Below are positions 1-9,900 of a stretch of DNA of 48,603 nt, in pieces. Both the position numbers and the translations under genes were made by a program. The DNA is taken from positions 1 through 48,603 of the forward strand of contig CACZPK010000095.1 in the NCBI GenBank assembly GCA_902783035.1. Direction: 5' to 3'. Source of the DNA: Oscillospiraceae bacterium (GTDB taxonomy: Bacteria; Bacillota; Clostridia; Oscillospirales; Oscillospiraceae). The notes beneath the pieces were generated by a model that saw nothing but the letters and a program-made list of their open reading frames with translations, made no database searches and had not been told where the DNA came from. Each line of letters starts with the position of its first letter. Positions within the stretch are counted from its first letter, which is position 1.

Positions 1-70
1 TTAGCTCAGCTGGGAGAGCGCTTGACTGGCAGTCAAGAGGTCAGCGGTTCGATCCCGCTAATCTCCACCA
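1..70 (+). tRNA. tRNA-Ala (anticodon GGC), 5' end cut by window
   Basis: The D arm, anticodon arm, T arm and 3' acceptor strand are all present and the gene encodes its own CCA (68-70). The anticodon stem CTTGA/TCAAG closes the loop CTGGCAG, giving anticodon GGC, which reads the alanine codon GCC. The first roughly five bases of the 5' acceptor strand lie outside the window. The visible 3' acceptor strand has T at position 70, which fits the alanine identity pair G3:U70 if the hidden 5' strand begins GGG. Confidence 0.93.
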
Positions 71-106
71 AAAAGACGAACATCCGATTTCGGATGTTCG
101 TCTTTT
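71..106 (+). terminator. Terminator after tRNA-Ala
   Basis: A perfect 17-bp inverted repeat (71-87 with 90-106) with a 2-base loop and T-rich right arm starts directly after the CCA end. It ends the tRNA transcript and separates it from mrnC. Confidence 0.85.
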
Positions 107-148
107 CCTATTTATTTAAACAAATCAAAACGTTTCAAGAGGGAATCG

Positions 149-562
149 ATGATAGACTATTTTTCCGCCGCGATGGGCGGCGATGAACTGCGTGCCATCA
201 GCAGTATAGGGCTTGCCCACATCGGAGACGCGGTGTATGAGCTGCTGGTACGCACATATCTCTGCATCCACGGCAAGGCAACCGGAAAGGGACTGCACCG
301 CGCGACGGTGGCTCTGGTGTGCGCAAACAAACAGGCGGAGCTTTCCGAATATTTGCTGCCGCTTCTGACTGAAGAGGAGCATGACGTTTTCCGCCGCGGG
401 CGCAACGCCAATGTCCACACCATACCGCACAGCGCCGACCGCGCCACTTACCAGACGGCGACGGCAGTGGAGGCGCTGTTTGGTTGGTTGTACCTAAAGG
501 GGGACAAAGCCCGTGTCAATATGCTGTTTCATGCCATGATGGAGGGCTGTGATGTCACTTGA
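149..562 (+). CDS. mrnC: Mini-ribonuclease III (MrnC)
   Basis: A 137-residue protein of the Mini-III family, an RNase III catalytic domain without a double-stranded RNA-binding domain, which matures 23S rRNA precursor ends in Firmicutes. The RNase III signature is visible as HIGDAVYEL near residues 24-32, with Asp27 and Glu31 as likely metal ligands, and a second acidic patch AVEALFGWLYL lies near the C-terminus. The length is normal for the family. The ATG at 149 follows an AAGAGGG ribosome site. The 3' end overlaps the start of rqcH by 11 bases, so the two genes are probably translationally coupled. In many Firmicutes mrnC sits near cysS; here no cysS is seen in the window. Confidence 0.92.
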   Translation: MIDYFSAAMGGDELRAISSIGLAHIGDAVYELLVRTYLCIHGKATGKGLHRATVALVCANKQAELSEYLLPLLTEEEHDVFRRGRNANVHTIPHSADRATYQTATAVEALFGWLYLKGDKARVNMLFHAMMEGCDVT

Positions 563-2297
563 CGCCATTTGCCTGCGTGCTGTTGTGCGCGAACTGGAGC
601 CGGCGCTGCTGGGTGCTCGCATCGACAAGGTGCAGCAGCCAACGCGCGATCAGGTTGTGTTGCTTGTGCGCGGGAATAAGCGCATTCTGCTCAGCGCAAA
701 TCCCAACCAGCCGCGCATTCAGCTCACGGAGGAGCTGCGCGACAATCCGTCCCAGCCGCCGATGTTTTGCATGTTGCTGCGAAAGCACCTTGTCGGTGCA
801 CGGATCGAAGCGGTGGCACAGCCGGACCTGGAACGCGTTGTCATTCTGACGCTGCGTGCCACGGATGAGCTCGGCGAGACGGGAAGACGCCGTCTGGTGT
901 TGGAGGCGATGGGACGCCGTGCAAACCTGATTTTACTGGATGCCGAGGACCGAATTCTTGACTGTATGCGCCGCGTGCCGTTTGAGCCAAACAGTGACCG
1001 CGCGTTGCTGCCGGGGCTTTTTTACCACCTTCCGATGCCGTTGGACCGATTTTCGCTGCTGTCCGCTTCGGACGCTGCGTTTGCATGCCTCGCTCAGGGC
1101 GGGGAGCCGGAGGAGATGGTGGACAAATGGCTGGTCGAGCACCTCGCGGGCGTTTCGCCGCTTATCGCCCGCGAACTGGTGCAGCGCGCTGCCGGCGCGA
1201 CCGACTTGCGCTTCGGGGAGCTGAATGAGGCGCAGCGTGAGGCAATTCGCCGTGAAGTAAAATCACTTGCGGATATGCTGGAAAATGGGGATTACACACC
1301 AACTATGCTTATCCGTGAAGGCCGACCCGTGGATTTTACCTACCGGAGTATTACGCAGTACGGTACGGAGACAGTCATAGAGTCGCGTGAGACGTTTTCG
1401 ATGCTGTTGGATGAGTTTTACGGCCTGCGGGAGAGACAAGAGCTTTCCGCGCGTCGCGGCAAGGAACTGTCCCACGCTGCAACCGTGGCGCGCGACCGCA
1501 TGGCGCGCAAGAGCGAAACGCTCAAAAAAGAGTACGCTGCCACGCAGGACCGTGACAAGCTGCGCCTATGCGGCGATCTTATCACCGCGAACCTCTACCG
1601 GATGGAGCGCGGTATGGCATCGCTTACGACCGAGAACTATTACGACGAAAGCCAGACATCTGTTACGATCCAGCTGGATCCGTTGCTCACGCCGCAACAG
1701 AACGCCGCAAAGTACTACAAGCGGTACAACAAGGCGAAGAGTGCCGAGATTCACTTGCGTGAGCAGATTGCAAAGGCCGAGGCGGAGCGGACATATCTGG
1801 ACAGCGTGTTGCAGGAGATCGCCCAGTCTGAGACCGAGCAGGAATTTTCCGAGATCCGTCATGAGATGCAGGAGGCGGGCTATCTCCGCCGCGGCCGGGA
1901 GAAGAAGGAACTCAAGCGGAGCTTTGCGCCGCGGGAGTACCGCTCCGGCACAGGTATGCGGATTCTCGTTGGGCGCAATAATGTGCAAAACGATCAGTTG
2001 ACGCTCAGAAAGGCGGATAAGCGCGACCTGTGGTTTCATGCGCAGAAGATTCATGGTTCCCATGTTATCCTTTGTACGGAAGGGCAGGAGCCGGACGAGG
2101 CAAGCGTACATGAGGCGGCGGCGCTGGCGGCGTATTTTTCCCAGGCACGGGAGGGAAGCAACATCCCTGTGGATTACACAAGCGTGAAGTTTGTAAAAAA
2201 GCCCGCAGGAGCGCGTCCGGGGTTCGTGACTTATGAAACGTACAGGACACTGTACGTCACGCCGGTTTTAAAGGATCTTCCGCGTGAAGGCAAATAA
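552..2297 (+). CDS. rqcH: RqcH/NFACT-family ribosome quality-control protein
   Basis: A 581-residue NFACT protein (RqcH, formerly FbpA/YloA or fibronectin-binding protein), the bacterial homologue of Rqc2. The family binds the obstructed 50S subunit and recruits tRNA-Ala to add C-terminal alanine tails to stalled peptides. The order is an N-terminal NFACT-N domain, a long charged coiled-coil region around residues 270-440, and the NFACT-R domain from about 470 onward with ILVGRNNVQND and DLWFHAQKIHGSHVIL. The ATG at 552 was chosen over the GTG at 549 because GGAGG at 541-545 is then six bases away. It overlaps mrnC. A tRNA-Ala gene lies just upstream, which is probably chance. Confidence 0.93.
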   Translation: MSLDAICLRAVVRELEPALLGARIDKVQQPTRDQVVLLVRGNKRILLSANPNQPRIQLTEELRDNPSQPPMFCMLLRKHLVGARIEAVAQPDLERVVILTLRATDELGETGRRRLVLEAMGRRANLILLDAEDRILDCMRRVPFEPNSDRALLPGLFYHLPMPLDRFSLLSASDAAFACLAQGGEPEEMVDKWLVEHLAGVSPLIARELVQRAAGATDLRFGELNEAQREAIRREVKSLADMLENGDYTPTMLIREGRPVDFTYRSITQYGTETVIESRETFSMLLDEFYGLRERQELSARRGKELSHAATVARDRMARKSETLKKEYAATQDRDKLRLCGDLITANLYRMERGMASLTTENYYDESQTSVTIQLDPLLTPQQNAAKYYKRYNKAKSAEIHLREQIAKAEAERTYLDSVLQEIAQSETEQEFSEIRHEMQEAGYLRRGREKKELKRSFAPREYRSGTGMRILVGRNNVQNDQLTLRKADKRDLWFHAQKIHGSHVILCTEGQEPDEASVHEAAALAAYFSQAREGSNIPVDYTSVKFVKKPAGARPGFVTYETYRTLYVTPVLKDLPREGK

Positions 2298-2327
2298 AAA
2301 GGGCTTCGGCATATGCCGAAGCCTTTT
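2298..2327 (+). terminator. Terminator of the mrnC-rqcH transcript
   Basis: The inverted repeat GGCTTCGGC / GCCGAAGCC with flanking A and T runs starts at the rqcH stop codon. It is symmetrical and could act on both strands. Confidence 0.85.
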
Positions 2328-2348
2328 CCTGTGTAGGGAAGAGAGTAA

Positions 2349-2374
2349 AAAAGAGCTGCCAAAGCAGCTCTTTT
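2349..2374 (-). terminator. Terminator of rpmB
   Basis: The stem AAAAGAGCTGC / GCAGCTCTTTT (2349-2359 with 2364-2374) lies just beyond the rpmB stop on the minus strand. With the preceding hairpin it forms back-to-back terminators for the convergent genes. Confidence 0.8.
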
Positions 2375-2386
2375 CCTTTTGCGGCC

Positions 2387-2575
2387 TTAGATCGCGCGGG
2401 TAACTTTACCCGAACGCAGACAGCGGGTACAAACATACACATGGCGGGGCGTACCGTCGACGATCGCCTTCACGCGCTTGACATTGGGCTTCCATGCGCG
2501 ATTGGAGCGGCGATGAGAATGGGAAACCTTAATGCCAAAGGTAATGCCCTTGTCGCAATACTCGCACTTTGCCAT
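2387..2575 (-). CDS. rpmB: 50S ribosomal protein L28
   Basis: A 62-residue L28. It begins MAKCEYCDKG, has the typical SHSHRRSNRAWKPN segment, and ends with a CTRC motif. The CxxC pair near residue 4 and the CxxC near residue 53 make this the zinc-binding (C+) form. An in-frame GTG three codons upstream was rejected because it falls inside the strong GGAGGTG ribosome site. The gene stands alone between its own promoter (2642-2670) and terminator (2349-2374). Confidence 0.96.
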   Translation of the reverse strand: MAKCEYCDKGITFGIKVSHSHRRSNRAWKPNVKRVKAIVDGTPRHVYVCTRCLRSGKVTRAI

Positions 2576-2641
2576 CCGTTGCACCTCCTTGCTGTTGTCA
2601 AATCAAGCATTGTACGGGGCTCTCCCGAACAAGCATTGGAT

Positions 2642-2670
2642 ATCATAACAGATGCCGACGCAAAATGCAA
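2642..2670 (-). promoter_or_regulatory. Sigma-A-type promoter of rpmB
   Basis: On the minus strand, TTGCAT (2670-2665), a 17-base spacer and TATGAT (2647-2642). It sits about 65 bases upstream of the rpmB start codon. Confidence 0.7.
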
Positions 2671-2737
2671 GAGCAAAATGCAAAAAAACACAAATTTTTT
2701 GTAAGCTGTCCACCGGAGGGAAAAATCGGCAATTCGC

Positions 2738-2766
2738 TTGTAAAAGGACAGGAAAACGATTATAAT
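2738..2766 (+). promoter_or_regulatory. Sigma-A-type promoter of hprK operon
   Basis: TTGTAA (2738-2743), a 17-base spacer and a perfect TATAAT (2761-2766), about 40 bases before the hprK start. It probably drives hprK-murB-rapZ-whiA and onward, since gaps between these genes are short and no terminator is seen until after dnaE. Confidence 0.75.
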
Positions 2767-2807
2767 GAATAGGCATCATCCAACAACAGAGAAACGGAGG
2801 GCGGGCC

Positions 2808-3746
2808 ATGCAGTCCAAACGCAGTCTGAAGGTAAAGAAGCTCGTGGAGAAATTCCAGATGGAGGTTGTCCATACCGGGCCGAACTACGACAACGATGTG
2901 CTCACCATTACGGACGTAAACCGTCCGGGTCTGCAATTCGCGGGTTTCTTCGATTACTTTGACCCGGCGCGCCTGCAGATCATTGGCAAGTCCGAGGTCG
3001 AGTTCCTGCGCGGCTTTTCCTCTGCGGAGCGCCGCAAGCGCTTTGCTGATCTGTTCAATTATGAGATTCCTGCGTTCGTGATCTCCCGCAATCTGGAGGT
3101 CTTTCCCGAGTGCCTGGAGATGGCGGAACACTGTGGGCGGACATTGCTGCGCACGAAGTACACTGCGGTGGAGTTCACCAGTTTGACCATCGACTACCTC
3201 AACCATGAGCTGGCACCGATGATTACGCGCCACGGCGTATTGTTGGATGTCTACGGCGAGGGTGTTTTCATCATGGGAGACTCCGGTATCGGCAAAAGTG
3301 AAACGGCCATCGAACTGATCAAGCGCGGACACCGTCTTGTGGCGGACGACGCGGTGGAGATGCGGCGCATCGGCAACACGCTCATCGGCAGTGCGCCGGA
3401 ATTGATCCGCGATTATCTGGAAGTGCGCGGTGTCGGCGTTATCGACATCCAGAAGATATTCGGTATGGGCGCGGTGCAGGAGAGCACGCAGATCGACCTT
3501 GTCATTAAGTTTGAGGAATGGACGGACGGCTATGTGTACGACCGGCTCGGGCTGGATGACGATTACATGCAGATTCTTGACATCTCCGTGCCTTGTGTGA
3601 CGATTCCCGTGCGCGCCGGGCGAAACCTTGCGGGTATTGCGGAGATTGCGGCAATGAACAACCGACAGAAAAAATACGGTTTCAATTCGGCACAGGCGTT
3701 TGTCGAGAAGATCGACAGCCACGTCGATGCCAATTCCGAAAAGTAA
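2808..3746 (+). CDS. hprK: HPr kinase/phosphorylase
   Basis: A 312-residue HprK. It phosphorylates and dephosphorylates Ser46 of HPr (and Crh) according to fructose-1,6-bisphosphate and phosphate levels, controlling carbon catabolite repression. The N-terminal domain spans about residues 1-130. The kinase domain carries the Walker A motif GDSGIGKSE (157-165), the conserved histidine in RHGVLLDVYG, the signature EVRGVGVIDI and the C-terminal IPVRAGRNLA. Length is normal. The ATG follows GGAGGG. No HPr or Crh gene is in the window. Confidence 0.97.
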   Translation: MQSKRSLKVKKLVEKFQMEVVHTGPNYDNDVLTITDVNRPGLQFAGFFDYFDPARLQIIGKSEVEFLRGFSSAERRKRFADLFNYEIPAFVISRNLEVFPECLEMAEHCGRTLLRTKYTAVEFTSLTIDYLNHELAPMITRHGVLLDVYGEGVFIMGDSGIGKSETAIELIKRGHRLVADDAVEMRRIGNTLIGSAPELIRDYLEVRGVGVIDIQKIFGMGAVQESTQIDLVIKFEEWTDGYVYDRLGLDDDYMQILDISVPCVTIPVRAGRNLAGIAEIAAMNNRQKKYGFNSAQAFVEKIDSHVDANSEK

Positions 3747-3760
3747 GGAGCAATGACCCT

Positions 3761-4672
3761 ATGGCGTGGGAGACCACACTGGACAAAAGAGTATCGGATT
3801 ACCTGCCGGCACTGAAATGGCTCAAAAATGAGCCGCTGGCCAAGCACACGTCGTTTCGCATCGGCGGACCGGCAAAGCGTATGGCGTTTCCGGCATCGAC
3901 AGAGGAATTGGTCGTGCTCGACGGTTTCCTGAAAGAGCTTGGTGTGCGCACGGTGGTGCTTGGCAACGGCACGAACGTGCTTTGCCCCGATGAGGGGCTG
4001 GATGCTGTCGTGATTGTCACAGGCGCAATGGAGCGTGTGGAACGCCGGGGAGACACGGAACTGCACGCGGAGGCGGGTGTTTCGCTTGCACGACTGGCGA
4101 CGTTTGCATGGCACGAGGGACTGACGGGACTGGAGTTTGCCCATGGCATCCCCGGCAGCGTCGGCGGAGGCGTGGTAATGAATGCGGGAGCCTACGAAGG
4201 TGCGCTTGCCGATGTGCTGACGGAGGTGACGGCGCTTTGGCCGGACGGCGTGCGAACGCATCCGGTGGAAGAACTTGCACTGTCCTACCGGCACAGCCTG
4301 TTTACTGAGCACCCCGAGGCGGTGGTCCTGCGCGCGGGGTTCCGGCTGCGTGCCGGCGACGGCGCGGCAATCAAGGCGCGCATGGATGAATTGATGGAGC
4401 GGCGCAAGAAGACCCAGCCGCTGGAATATCCCAGCGCAGGAAGTACGTTTAAGCGTCCACCGGGGCATTTTGCCGGCGGACTGATCGAGCAGTGCGGACT
4501 CAAGGGCACGCGTGTGGGTGCCGCGGAGGTTTCGGTGAAACATGCGGGCTTTCTCATCAATACAGGCGGTGCGACCTGCGCCGATGTGTTGGGCTTGATA
4601 AATAAGGTACAGGACACGGTGCGGGACGCCACAGGTGTTCTGCTGGAGCCGGAGGTTAAGATCCTCCGCTGA
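3761..4672 (+). CDS. murB: UDP-N-acetylenolpyruvoylglucosamine reductase (MurB)
   Basis: A 303-residue FAD-dependent enzyme that reduces UDP-GlcNAc-enolpyruvate to UDP-MurNAc with NADPH, the second committed step of peptidoglycan synthesis. Visible are the FAD-binding TSFRIGGPA near residue 30, the HGIPGSVGGGVVMNAGAY loop, the active-site AGSTFKRP and the C-terminal LEPEVKIL bearing the catalytic Glu. The lack of a Tyr-loop insertion points to a type II MurB. The ATG at 3761 follows TAAGGAG; upstream in-frame codons would run into hprK. It sits 14 bases after hprK. Confidence 0.96.
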   Translation: MAWETTLDKRVSDYLPALKWLKNEPLAKHTSFRIGGPAKRMAFPASTEELVVLDGFLKELGVRTVVLGNGTNVLCPDEGLDAVVIVTGAMERVERRGDTELHAEAGVSLARLATFAWHEGLTGLEFAHGIPGSVGGGVVMNAGAYEGALADVLTEVTALWPDGVRTHPVEELALSYRHSLFTEHPEAVVLRAGFRLRAGDGAAIKARMDELMERRKKTQPLEYPSAGSTFKRPPGHFAGGLIEQCGLKGTRVGAAEVSVKHAGFLINTGGATCADVLGLINKVQDTVRDATGVLLEPEVKILR

Positions 4673-4683
4673 GGGAGAGACAT

Positions 4684-5556
4684 ATGGAAATCCTGTTGAT
4701 TACTGGGCTTTCCGGCGCGGGAAAGAGCCGTGCGGCGAAGTATCTGGAGGACATGGGCTATTACACGGTGGACAATATGCCGGCCAAGATGATCTTCCAG
4801 TTTGCGGGCTTTTGCGCGGGCAACGGATTTGAGCGTGTGGCGCTTGTGAGTGACATCCGCGGCGGCAGCGAGGGGTTTCCCTCGCTGCTCGAGACCATGG
4901 ACCGCCTGCGCACACAGGGGGTAGACTGTCATTTGCTTTTCCTCGGCGCCGATCGGGAGACGATCATCGGACGCTATAAGGAAACGCGCCGTATGCACCC
5001 ACTGATGCGCGGCAACGACACCATTGAGGACGCGGCGCGGCGTGAGGAAGAACTGCTGCGCCCTCTGCGCGAGCACGCGGATTACTACATCGACACGACG
5101 CAAATGCCTTCATCCAAGCTCAACAGTGAGCTTTACAGCATTTTCGGCGACAAGACAAAGGAACATAAGCTGTCCGTCAACGTTGTCTCGTTTGGATACA
5201 AATACGGTATCCCGGCGGAAGCTGATCTTGTTTTCGACGTGCGGTTCATGCCAAACCCGTTTTACATTCCCGACCTGCGTGAAAAAACCGGTATGGATTC
5301 GCAGGTGCGCGACTATGTCTTTTCCTTTGACCAGACGCAGGAGTTTGTCGACCGGATCGTGGATTTGTGCGGCTTTTTGCTTCCGCGTTACAGCGAGGAA
5401 GGAAAGACCATGCTGGTTATTGCAATCGGCTGCACAGGCGGGCGGCACCGCAGCGTTGCCATCACGCGCGCATTGGCGGAGCGCATCTCCGCTCTGGGTT
5501 ATCCGACCACGGAAAACCATCGCGACATGACCCGGCGCGATCTGACGCACGGATAG
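4684..5556 (+). CDS. rapZ: RapZ/YvcJ nucleotide-binding protein
   Basis: A 290-residue member of the RapZ (YvcJ) family: P-loop NTPases that in Enterobacteria adapt RNase E to the GlmZ small RNA and in Bacillus affect competence. The Walker A motif GLSGAGKS is at residues 8-15, VDNMPA follows shortly, and the C-terminal half has the family segments VVSFGYKYGIP, DVRFMPNPFY and AIGCTGGRHRSVA. It starts 11 bases after murB with a GGGAGAGA ribosome site. The usual next gene, yvcK, is absent; whiA follows after 41 bases. Confidence 0.95.
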   Translation: MEILLITGLSGAGKSRAAKYLEDMGYYTVDNMPAKMIFQFAGFCAGNGFERVALVSDIRGGSEGFPSLLETMDRLRTQGVDCHLLFLGADRETIIGRYKETRRMHPLMRGNDTIEDAARREEELLRPLREHADYYIDTTQMPSSKLNSELYSIFGDKTKEHKLSVNVVSFGYKYGIPAEADLVFDVRFMPNPFYIPDLREKTGMDSQVRDYVFSFDQTQEFVDRIVDLCGFLLPRYSEEGKTMLVIAIGCTGGRHRSVAITRALAERISALGYPTTENHRDMTRRDLTHG

Positions 5557-5597
5557 ATCCTGCGAGATTCTTTCTGCGCAGAAAGAAGGTGACAGAT

Positions 5598-6509
5598 GTG
5601 TCCTTTTCCGGAGAAGTGAAAAAGGAGCTTTGTAAGGCACCGCTCACACGCAAGTGCTGCGCGCTTGCCGAAAGCTGCGGCGTGCTGCTCTACGCGGGAA
5701 CATTTACTTCCGGAGAGGTGCGCATCGTAACGGAGAGCTCGGAATTTTCGCATCGCCTACCGAAATTGTTTCAGACGGCGTTTGCGGTGCGGTTTGACGA
5801 TATGCCCGGAGATGGCGCCGAGGCGCGCCATCACATCTTTCGCATTACCGATGCGGACAAGCTTGCTGTTATCTGGCAGACGCTGGGCTACGATATGGGA
5901 CAGCATTTCGCGCTGCATCTCAATTTTGCCCTGTTGGAGGAAGATCATTGCCGCAGCGCATTTTTGCGCGGTGCGTTTCTTGCCGGCGGCAGTGTGACCG
6001 ATCCGCAGAAACGCTACCATCTGGAGCTGGCCACGGCGCATCTTCAGGTCGGGCGCGAAACGGAAGCGCTGCTGCGGGACATGAATTTTGAGCCGAAAAG
6101 CACGCTGCGCGGGGGCAACACCGTGACGTACTTCAAACACAGCGACAGCATTGCCGATTTGCTGACGCTCATGGGGGCACCCGCTGCGGCGACGGAGATT
6201 CTCTCCGCAAAGATCGAAAAGTCGATGCGCAACACCGTCAATCGCCGCGTGAACTGCGATGCGGCGAATCTGGACAAGTCCGTGGCGGCGTCCCGCGCAC
6301 AGGTGGAGGCGCTGACGCGACTGACTGACGCGGGCATGATCAAAACGCTGCCCGTGGCGTTGCAGGAGGTTGCTGTCGCACGGCTGCTGCAGCCGGAGTT
6401 GTCCCTTTCCGAACTGGCTGAAAGCTTTGATCCGCCGCTGACGAAGTCCTGTCTCAACCACCGCATGAGAAAACTCATGCAGCTTGCAAAGGGGGAAACT
6501 GAAACATGA
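5598..6509 (+). CDS. whiA: DNA-binding protein WhiA
   Basis: A 303-residue WhiA, a regulator with an N-terminal LAGLIDADG-endonuclease-like domain and a C-terminal helix-turn-helix, linked to sporulation septation in actinomycetes and to cell division and chromosome segregation in Bacillus. The protein begins VSFSGEVKKELCKAP, has the conserved NRRVNCDAANLDKSVAAS segment, and ends with an HTH containing LSLSELAESFDPPLTKSCLNHRM. The GTG start at 5598 is chosen because AAGGTGA lies just upstream and homologues begin at this residue. It overlaps the next gene by 4 bases (ATGA). Confidence 0.95.
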   Translation: MSFSGEVKKELCKAPLTRKCCALAESCGVLLYAGTFTSGEVRIVTESSEFSHRLPKLFQTAFAVRFDDMPGDGAEARHHIFRITDADKLAVIWQTLGYDMGQHFALHLNFALLEEDHCRSAFLRGAFLAGGSVTDPQKRYHLELATAHLQVGRETEALLRDMNFEPKSTLRGGNTVTYFKHSDSIADLLTLMGAPAAATEILSAKIEKSMRNTVNRRVNCDAANLDKSVAASRAQVEALTRLTDAGMIKTLPVALQEVAVARLLQPELSLSELAESFDPPLTKSCLNHRMRKLMQLAKGETET

Positions 6510-6946
6510 ATCGCATGGAAATTGCCAATTCGTATCACGAAAAGGGTTATAATTGCTGCCAGAGCACGCTGGCGGCATTTGCCGACCGTCTCGGCATTCC
6601 GGAGGAAACGGCACTGCGCCTTGGCGCCGGATTTGGCGGCGGCGCAGGCACGGGTGAGCTGTGCGGCGCCATTACGGGCGCGATCCTGGCGCTGGACCTC
6701 ATAGCCGGCGGGGATGTTACGAGCGAGCCTGCGGTGGCAAAACGCCTTGCGGGTACACGCGCCCGCGAGATGCAAAAGCGCTTTGCCGGACAGTTTGGCG
6801 CGCTGCGCTGCCATGACCTGCTGCGCAACGAGCAGGAGGAGGCCAGCGATGCGGTCCGTGCGCTCGGCATCACGAACCACTGCGGCGTGATGATCGCCTC
6901 GGCGGTGGAAATCGTGGAGGAAATTCTGAACGAAGAAGGACGGTAA
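6506..6946 (+). CDS. C_GCAxxG_C_C family putative redox-active protein
   Basis: A 146-residue protein of the family named for its Cys/Gly pattern (PF09719), proposed to be redox active with no proven role. Visible motifs are NCCQST (Cys17, Cys18), the glycine-rich GAGFGGGAGTGELCGAITGA, RCHDLL, and HCGVMIASAVEIVEEIL near the C-terminus. The cysteine spacing suggests a metal- or disulfide-binding site. Its ATG overlaps the whiA stop and its stop is two bases from dnaE, so it is inside the hprK-dnaE operon. No membrane segment or export signal is seen. Confidence 0.85.
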   Translation: MNRMEIANSYHEKGYNCCQSTLAAFADRLGIPEETALRLGAGFGGGAGTGELCGAITGAILALDLIAGGDVTSEPAVAKRLAGTRAREMQKRFAGQFGALRCHDLLRNEQEEASDAVRALGITNHCGVMIASAVEIVEEILNEEGR

Positions 6947-6947
6947 C

Positions 6948-9900
6948 ATGTCTTTTGCCCATCTCCATGTGCATACGGAGTACAGCCTTCTGGACGGCGC
7001 CTGCCGCATCCGGGATCTGCCGAAACTGGTCAAGTCCATGGGACAGGAGGCGTGTGCCATTACCGATCACGGCGTCATGTACGGCGTGATCGACTTTTAT
7101 CGTGCCTGCAAAGCAGAGGGCGTCAAGCCTATTATCGGCTGTGAGGTCTATGTTGCGCCGCGCACGCGTTTTGACAAGCAGCACGAATTTGACAGTGAAG
7201 CGCGGCATTTGGTGCTGCTGTGTGAGAATGAAACGGGATACCGCAACCTGTCCTACATGGTGTCTATGGCACATATCGAGGGCTTTTACATCAAACCGCG
7301 CATTGATCTGGATCTTCTGCGGGAGCATCATGAGGGACTGATTGCGCTTTCTGCCTGTCTGGCGGGCGAGATCCCGCGTAGACTGAAGGCGGGGAACTAC
7401 GAAGGTGCGAAGGAATACGCGCTGACGCTCGCGGATATTTTCGGCGATGGGCATTTCTACCTTGAACTGCAGGATCACGGCATCCGCGAGCAGGCAGTTG
7501 TCAACCGCGGCATTTTGCGCCTGCATGAGGAGACCGGCATTCCGCTGGTCGTGACGAACGACGCACACTACCTCCGCAAGGAGGACGCCGCAGCGCACGA
7601 TGTTCTGCTGTGCATCCAGACGGGCAAGACCGTAGACGATGAGAACCGCATGCGCTATGAGCCGCAGAACTTTTTCCTCCGGTCCACAGAGGAAATGGCG
7701 GCATTGTTCCCGGAATATCCCGACGCGGTGGAAAATACGGGTCGGATCGCGGAGATGTGCAACGTCGAATTCACCTTTGGCAAGTATCATCTGCCGGAAT
7801 TCAAGCTGCCTGAGGGATATGACAGCCGTTCGTATCTGAAAAAACTCTGCGACGAGGGCTTTGCCGAGCGCTATGGAGAAGGGAAACCGGCGTATCGCAA
7901 ACAACTGGAATATGAGTTGGATATGATCGAAAAGATGGGATTTACGGACTATTTTCTCATCGTTTCGGACTTTGTGCGTTATGCCAAGAGCGTGGGTATT
8001 CCCGTCGGCCCCGGACGTGGCAGTGCGGCGGGCAGTATGGTGTCCTACTGCCTGCGCATCACGGACATCGACCCCATGCAGTATGCGCTGTACTTTGAGC
8101 GCTTTTTGAATCCCGAGCGCGTGTCCATGCCAGATATTGATATGGACTTCGGCGATACCCGCCGTGGTGAGGTAGTGGACTATGTCCGGCGCAAATACGG
8201 CGACGACCATGTGGCGCAAATCGTTACATTCGGTACGATGGCAGCACGCGGCGTTATCCGCGACGTGGGACGTGCGCTCAATATGTCCTATGCTGACTGT
8301 GATGTGATTGCAAAGCTGGTGCCCGCCGCATTGCACATCACGCTGGAGGATGCGCTGAAACTCTCCCGTGAACTGCGCGAGAAGTATGAACAGGACGAGC
8401 AGGTCAAACGTCTCATCGATACCGCAAAGGCACTGGAGGGAATGCCACGCCACGCTTCGACCCATGCGGCGGGCGTTGTGATTACAAAGGACCCGGTCGT
8501 GACTTACGTCCCGTTGGCACGCAACGATGAGACCATTGTTTGCCAGTACACGATGGTCACGCTGGAAGAGCTGGGCCTGCTTAAGATGGATTTTCTTGGC
8601 CTGCGCAACCTGACGATCCTCGATGATGCAGTAAAAATGATACAGGAAAAGGATAAATCCTTTACACTTGCATCTATACCGGAAAACGATCCGGAGACCT
8701 ATGAAATGCTCCAGCAGGGCCGGACATCCGGCGTGTTCCAATTGGAATCCAGCGGCATGACAGGTGTTTGTGTTGCGCTGAAACCGGAAAATGTGGAGGA
8801 CTTGACCGCTATCATTGCGTTATACCGGCCAGGCCCGATGGACTCGATCCCGCGCTTTATCGCCTCCAAGCATGACCCAAGACTGGTTCGCTATATGCAT
8901 CCGTCCCTGGAACCGATCCTGCGCGTAACTTACGGCTGTATCGTCTATCAGGAACAGGTTATCGAAATTTTCCGCCAGCTTGCCGGTTATTCGCTGGGAC
9001 AGGCGGATATGATTCGCCGCGCCATGAGCAAGAAAAAGGCAAAAGACGTGGAAAAGGAGCGCGAAACGTTTGTCCACGGTGACCCGGTGCGCGGTATACC
9101 GGGCTGTGTTGCCAACGGCATTCCGGAGGCAACTGCCGAGGCGATTTATCAGGATATCTACGATTTTGCCAACTATGCGTTCAACAAGGCGCACGCCGTC
9201 AGTTACGCGGTGGTTGCTTACCAAACCGCGTACTGCAAGCGGCACTATACAAAAGAGTACATGGCGGCGCTGCTGTCCAGCGTGCTGGACGTATCCGAAA
9301 AGGTCAACGAATATTTTGGTGAGTGCAAAGAGAACGGTATTGCGCTTCTGCCGCCGGACGTAAACCACTCCGCCGCAGGATTTACGGTGGAGGAGGATGG
9401 TATCCGCTTCGGACTGGTTGCCATCAAGGGGATCGGTCGCGGCCTGATTGCACGCATGACGGCGGAGAGAGAAAATAACGGTGCCTTTACCGACTTTCAG
9501 GACTTCTGCCGCCGCATGGATGGCGTGGACATGAACAAGCGTGCGGTGGAGAACCTGATCCGCGCGGGCGCATTTGATTCGATGGGCGTACGCCGCTCAC
9601 AGCTCATCGCCGTATATGAGAAGGTCATGGATGGCATTGCCAACAGCAACCGTGCAAATCTGGAGGGGCAGATCGACTTTTTCGGCTTGGGAACGGAAAC
9701 GCCGAAACAAAGTGAGCTGATCCTGCCCGATATTCCCGAGTACAGCGCTGCGGAGCGGATGGCGATGGAAAAGGAGACAACAGGTCTGTACCTGTCCGGA
9801 CACCCGATGGATTCCTACCGCGCATGTGCCCGCGCAGCGGGCGCAGCGCCCATCGGACGTATCCGTGACGATTTTGCACAAGAAGGCGGTCCGGTTTCGT

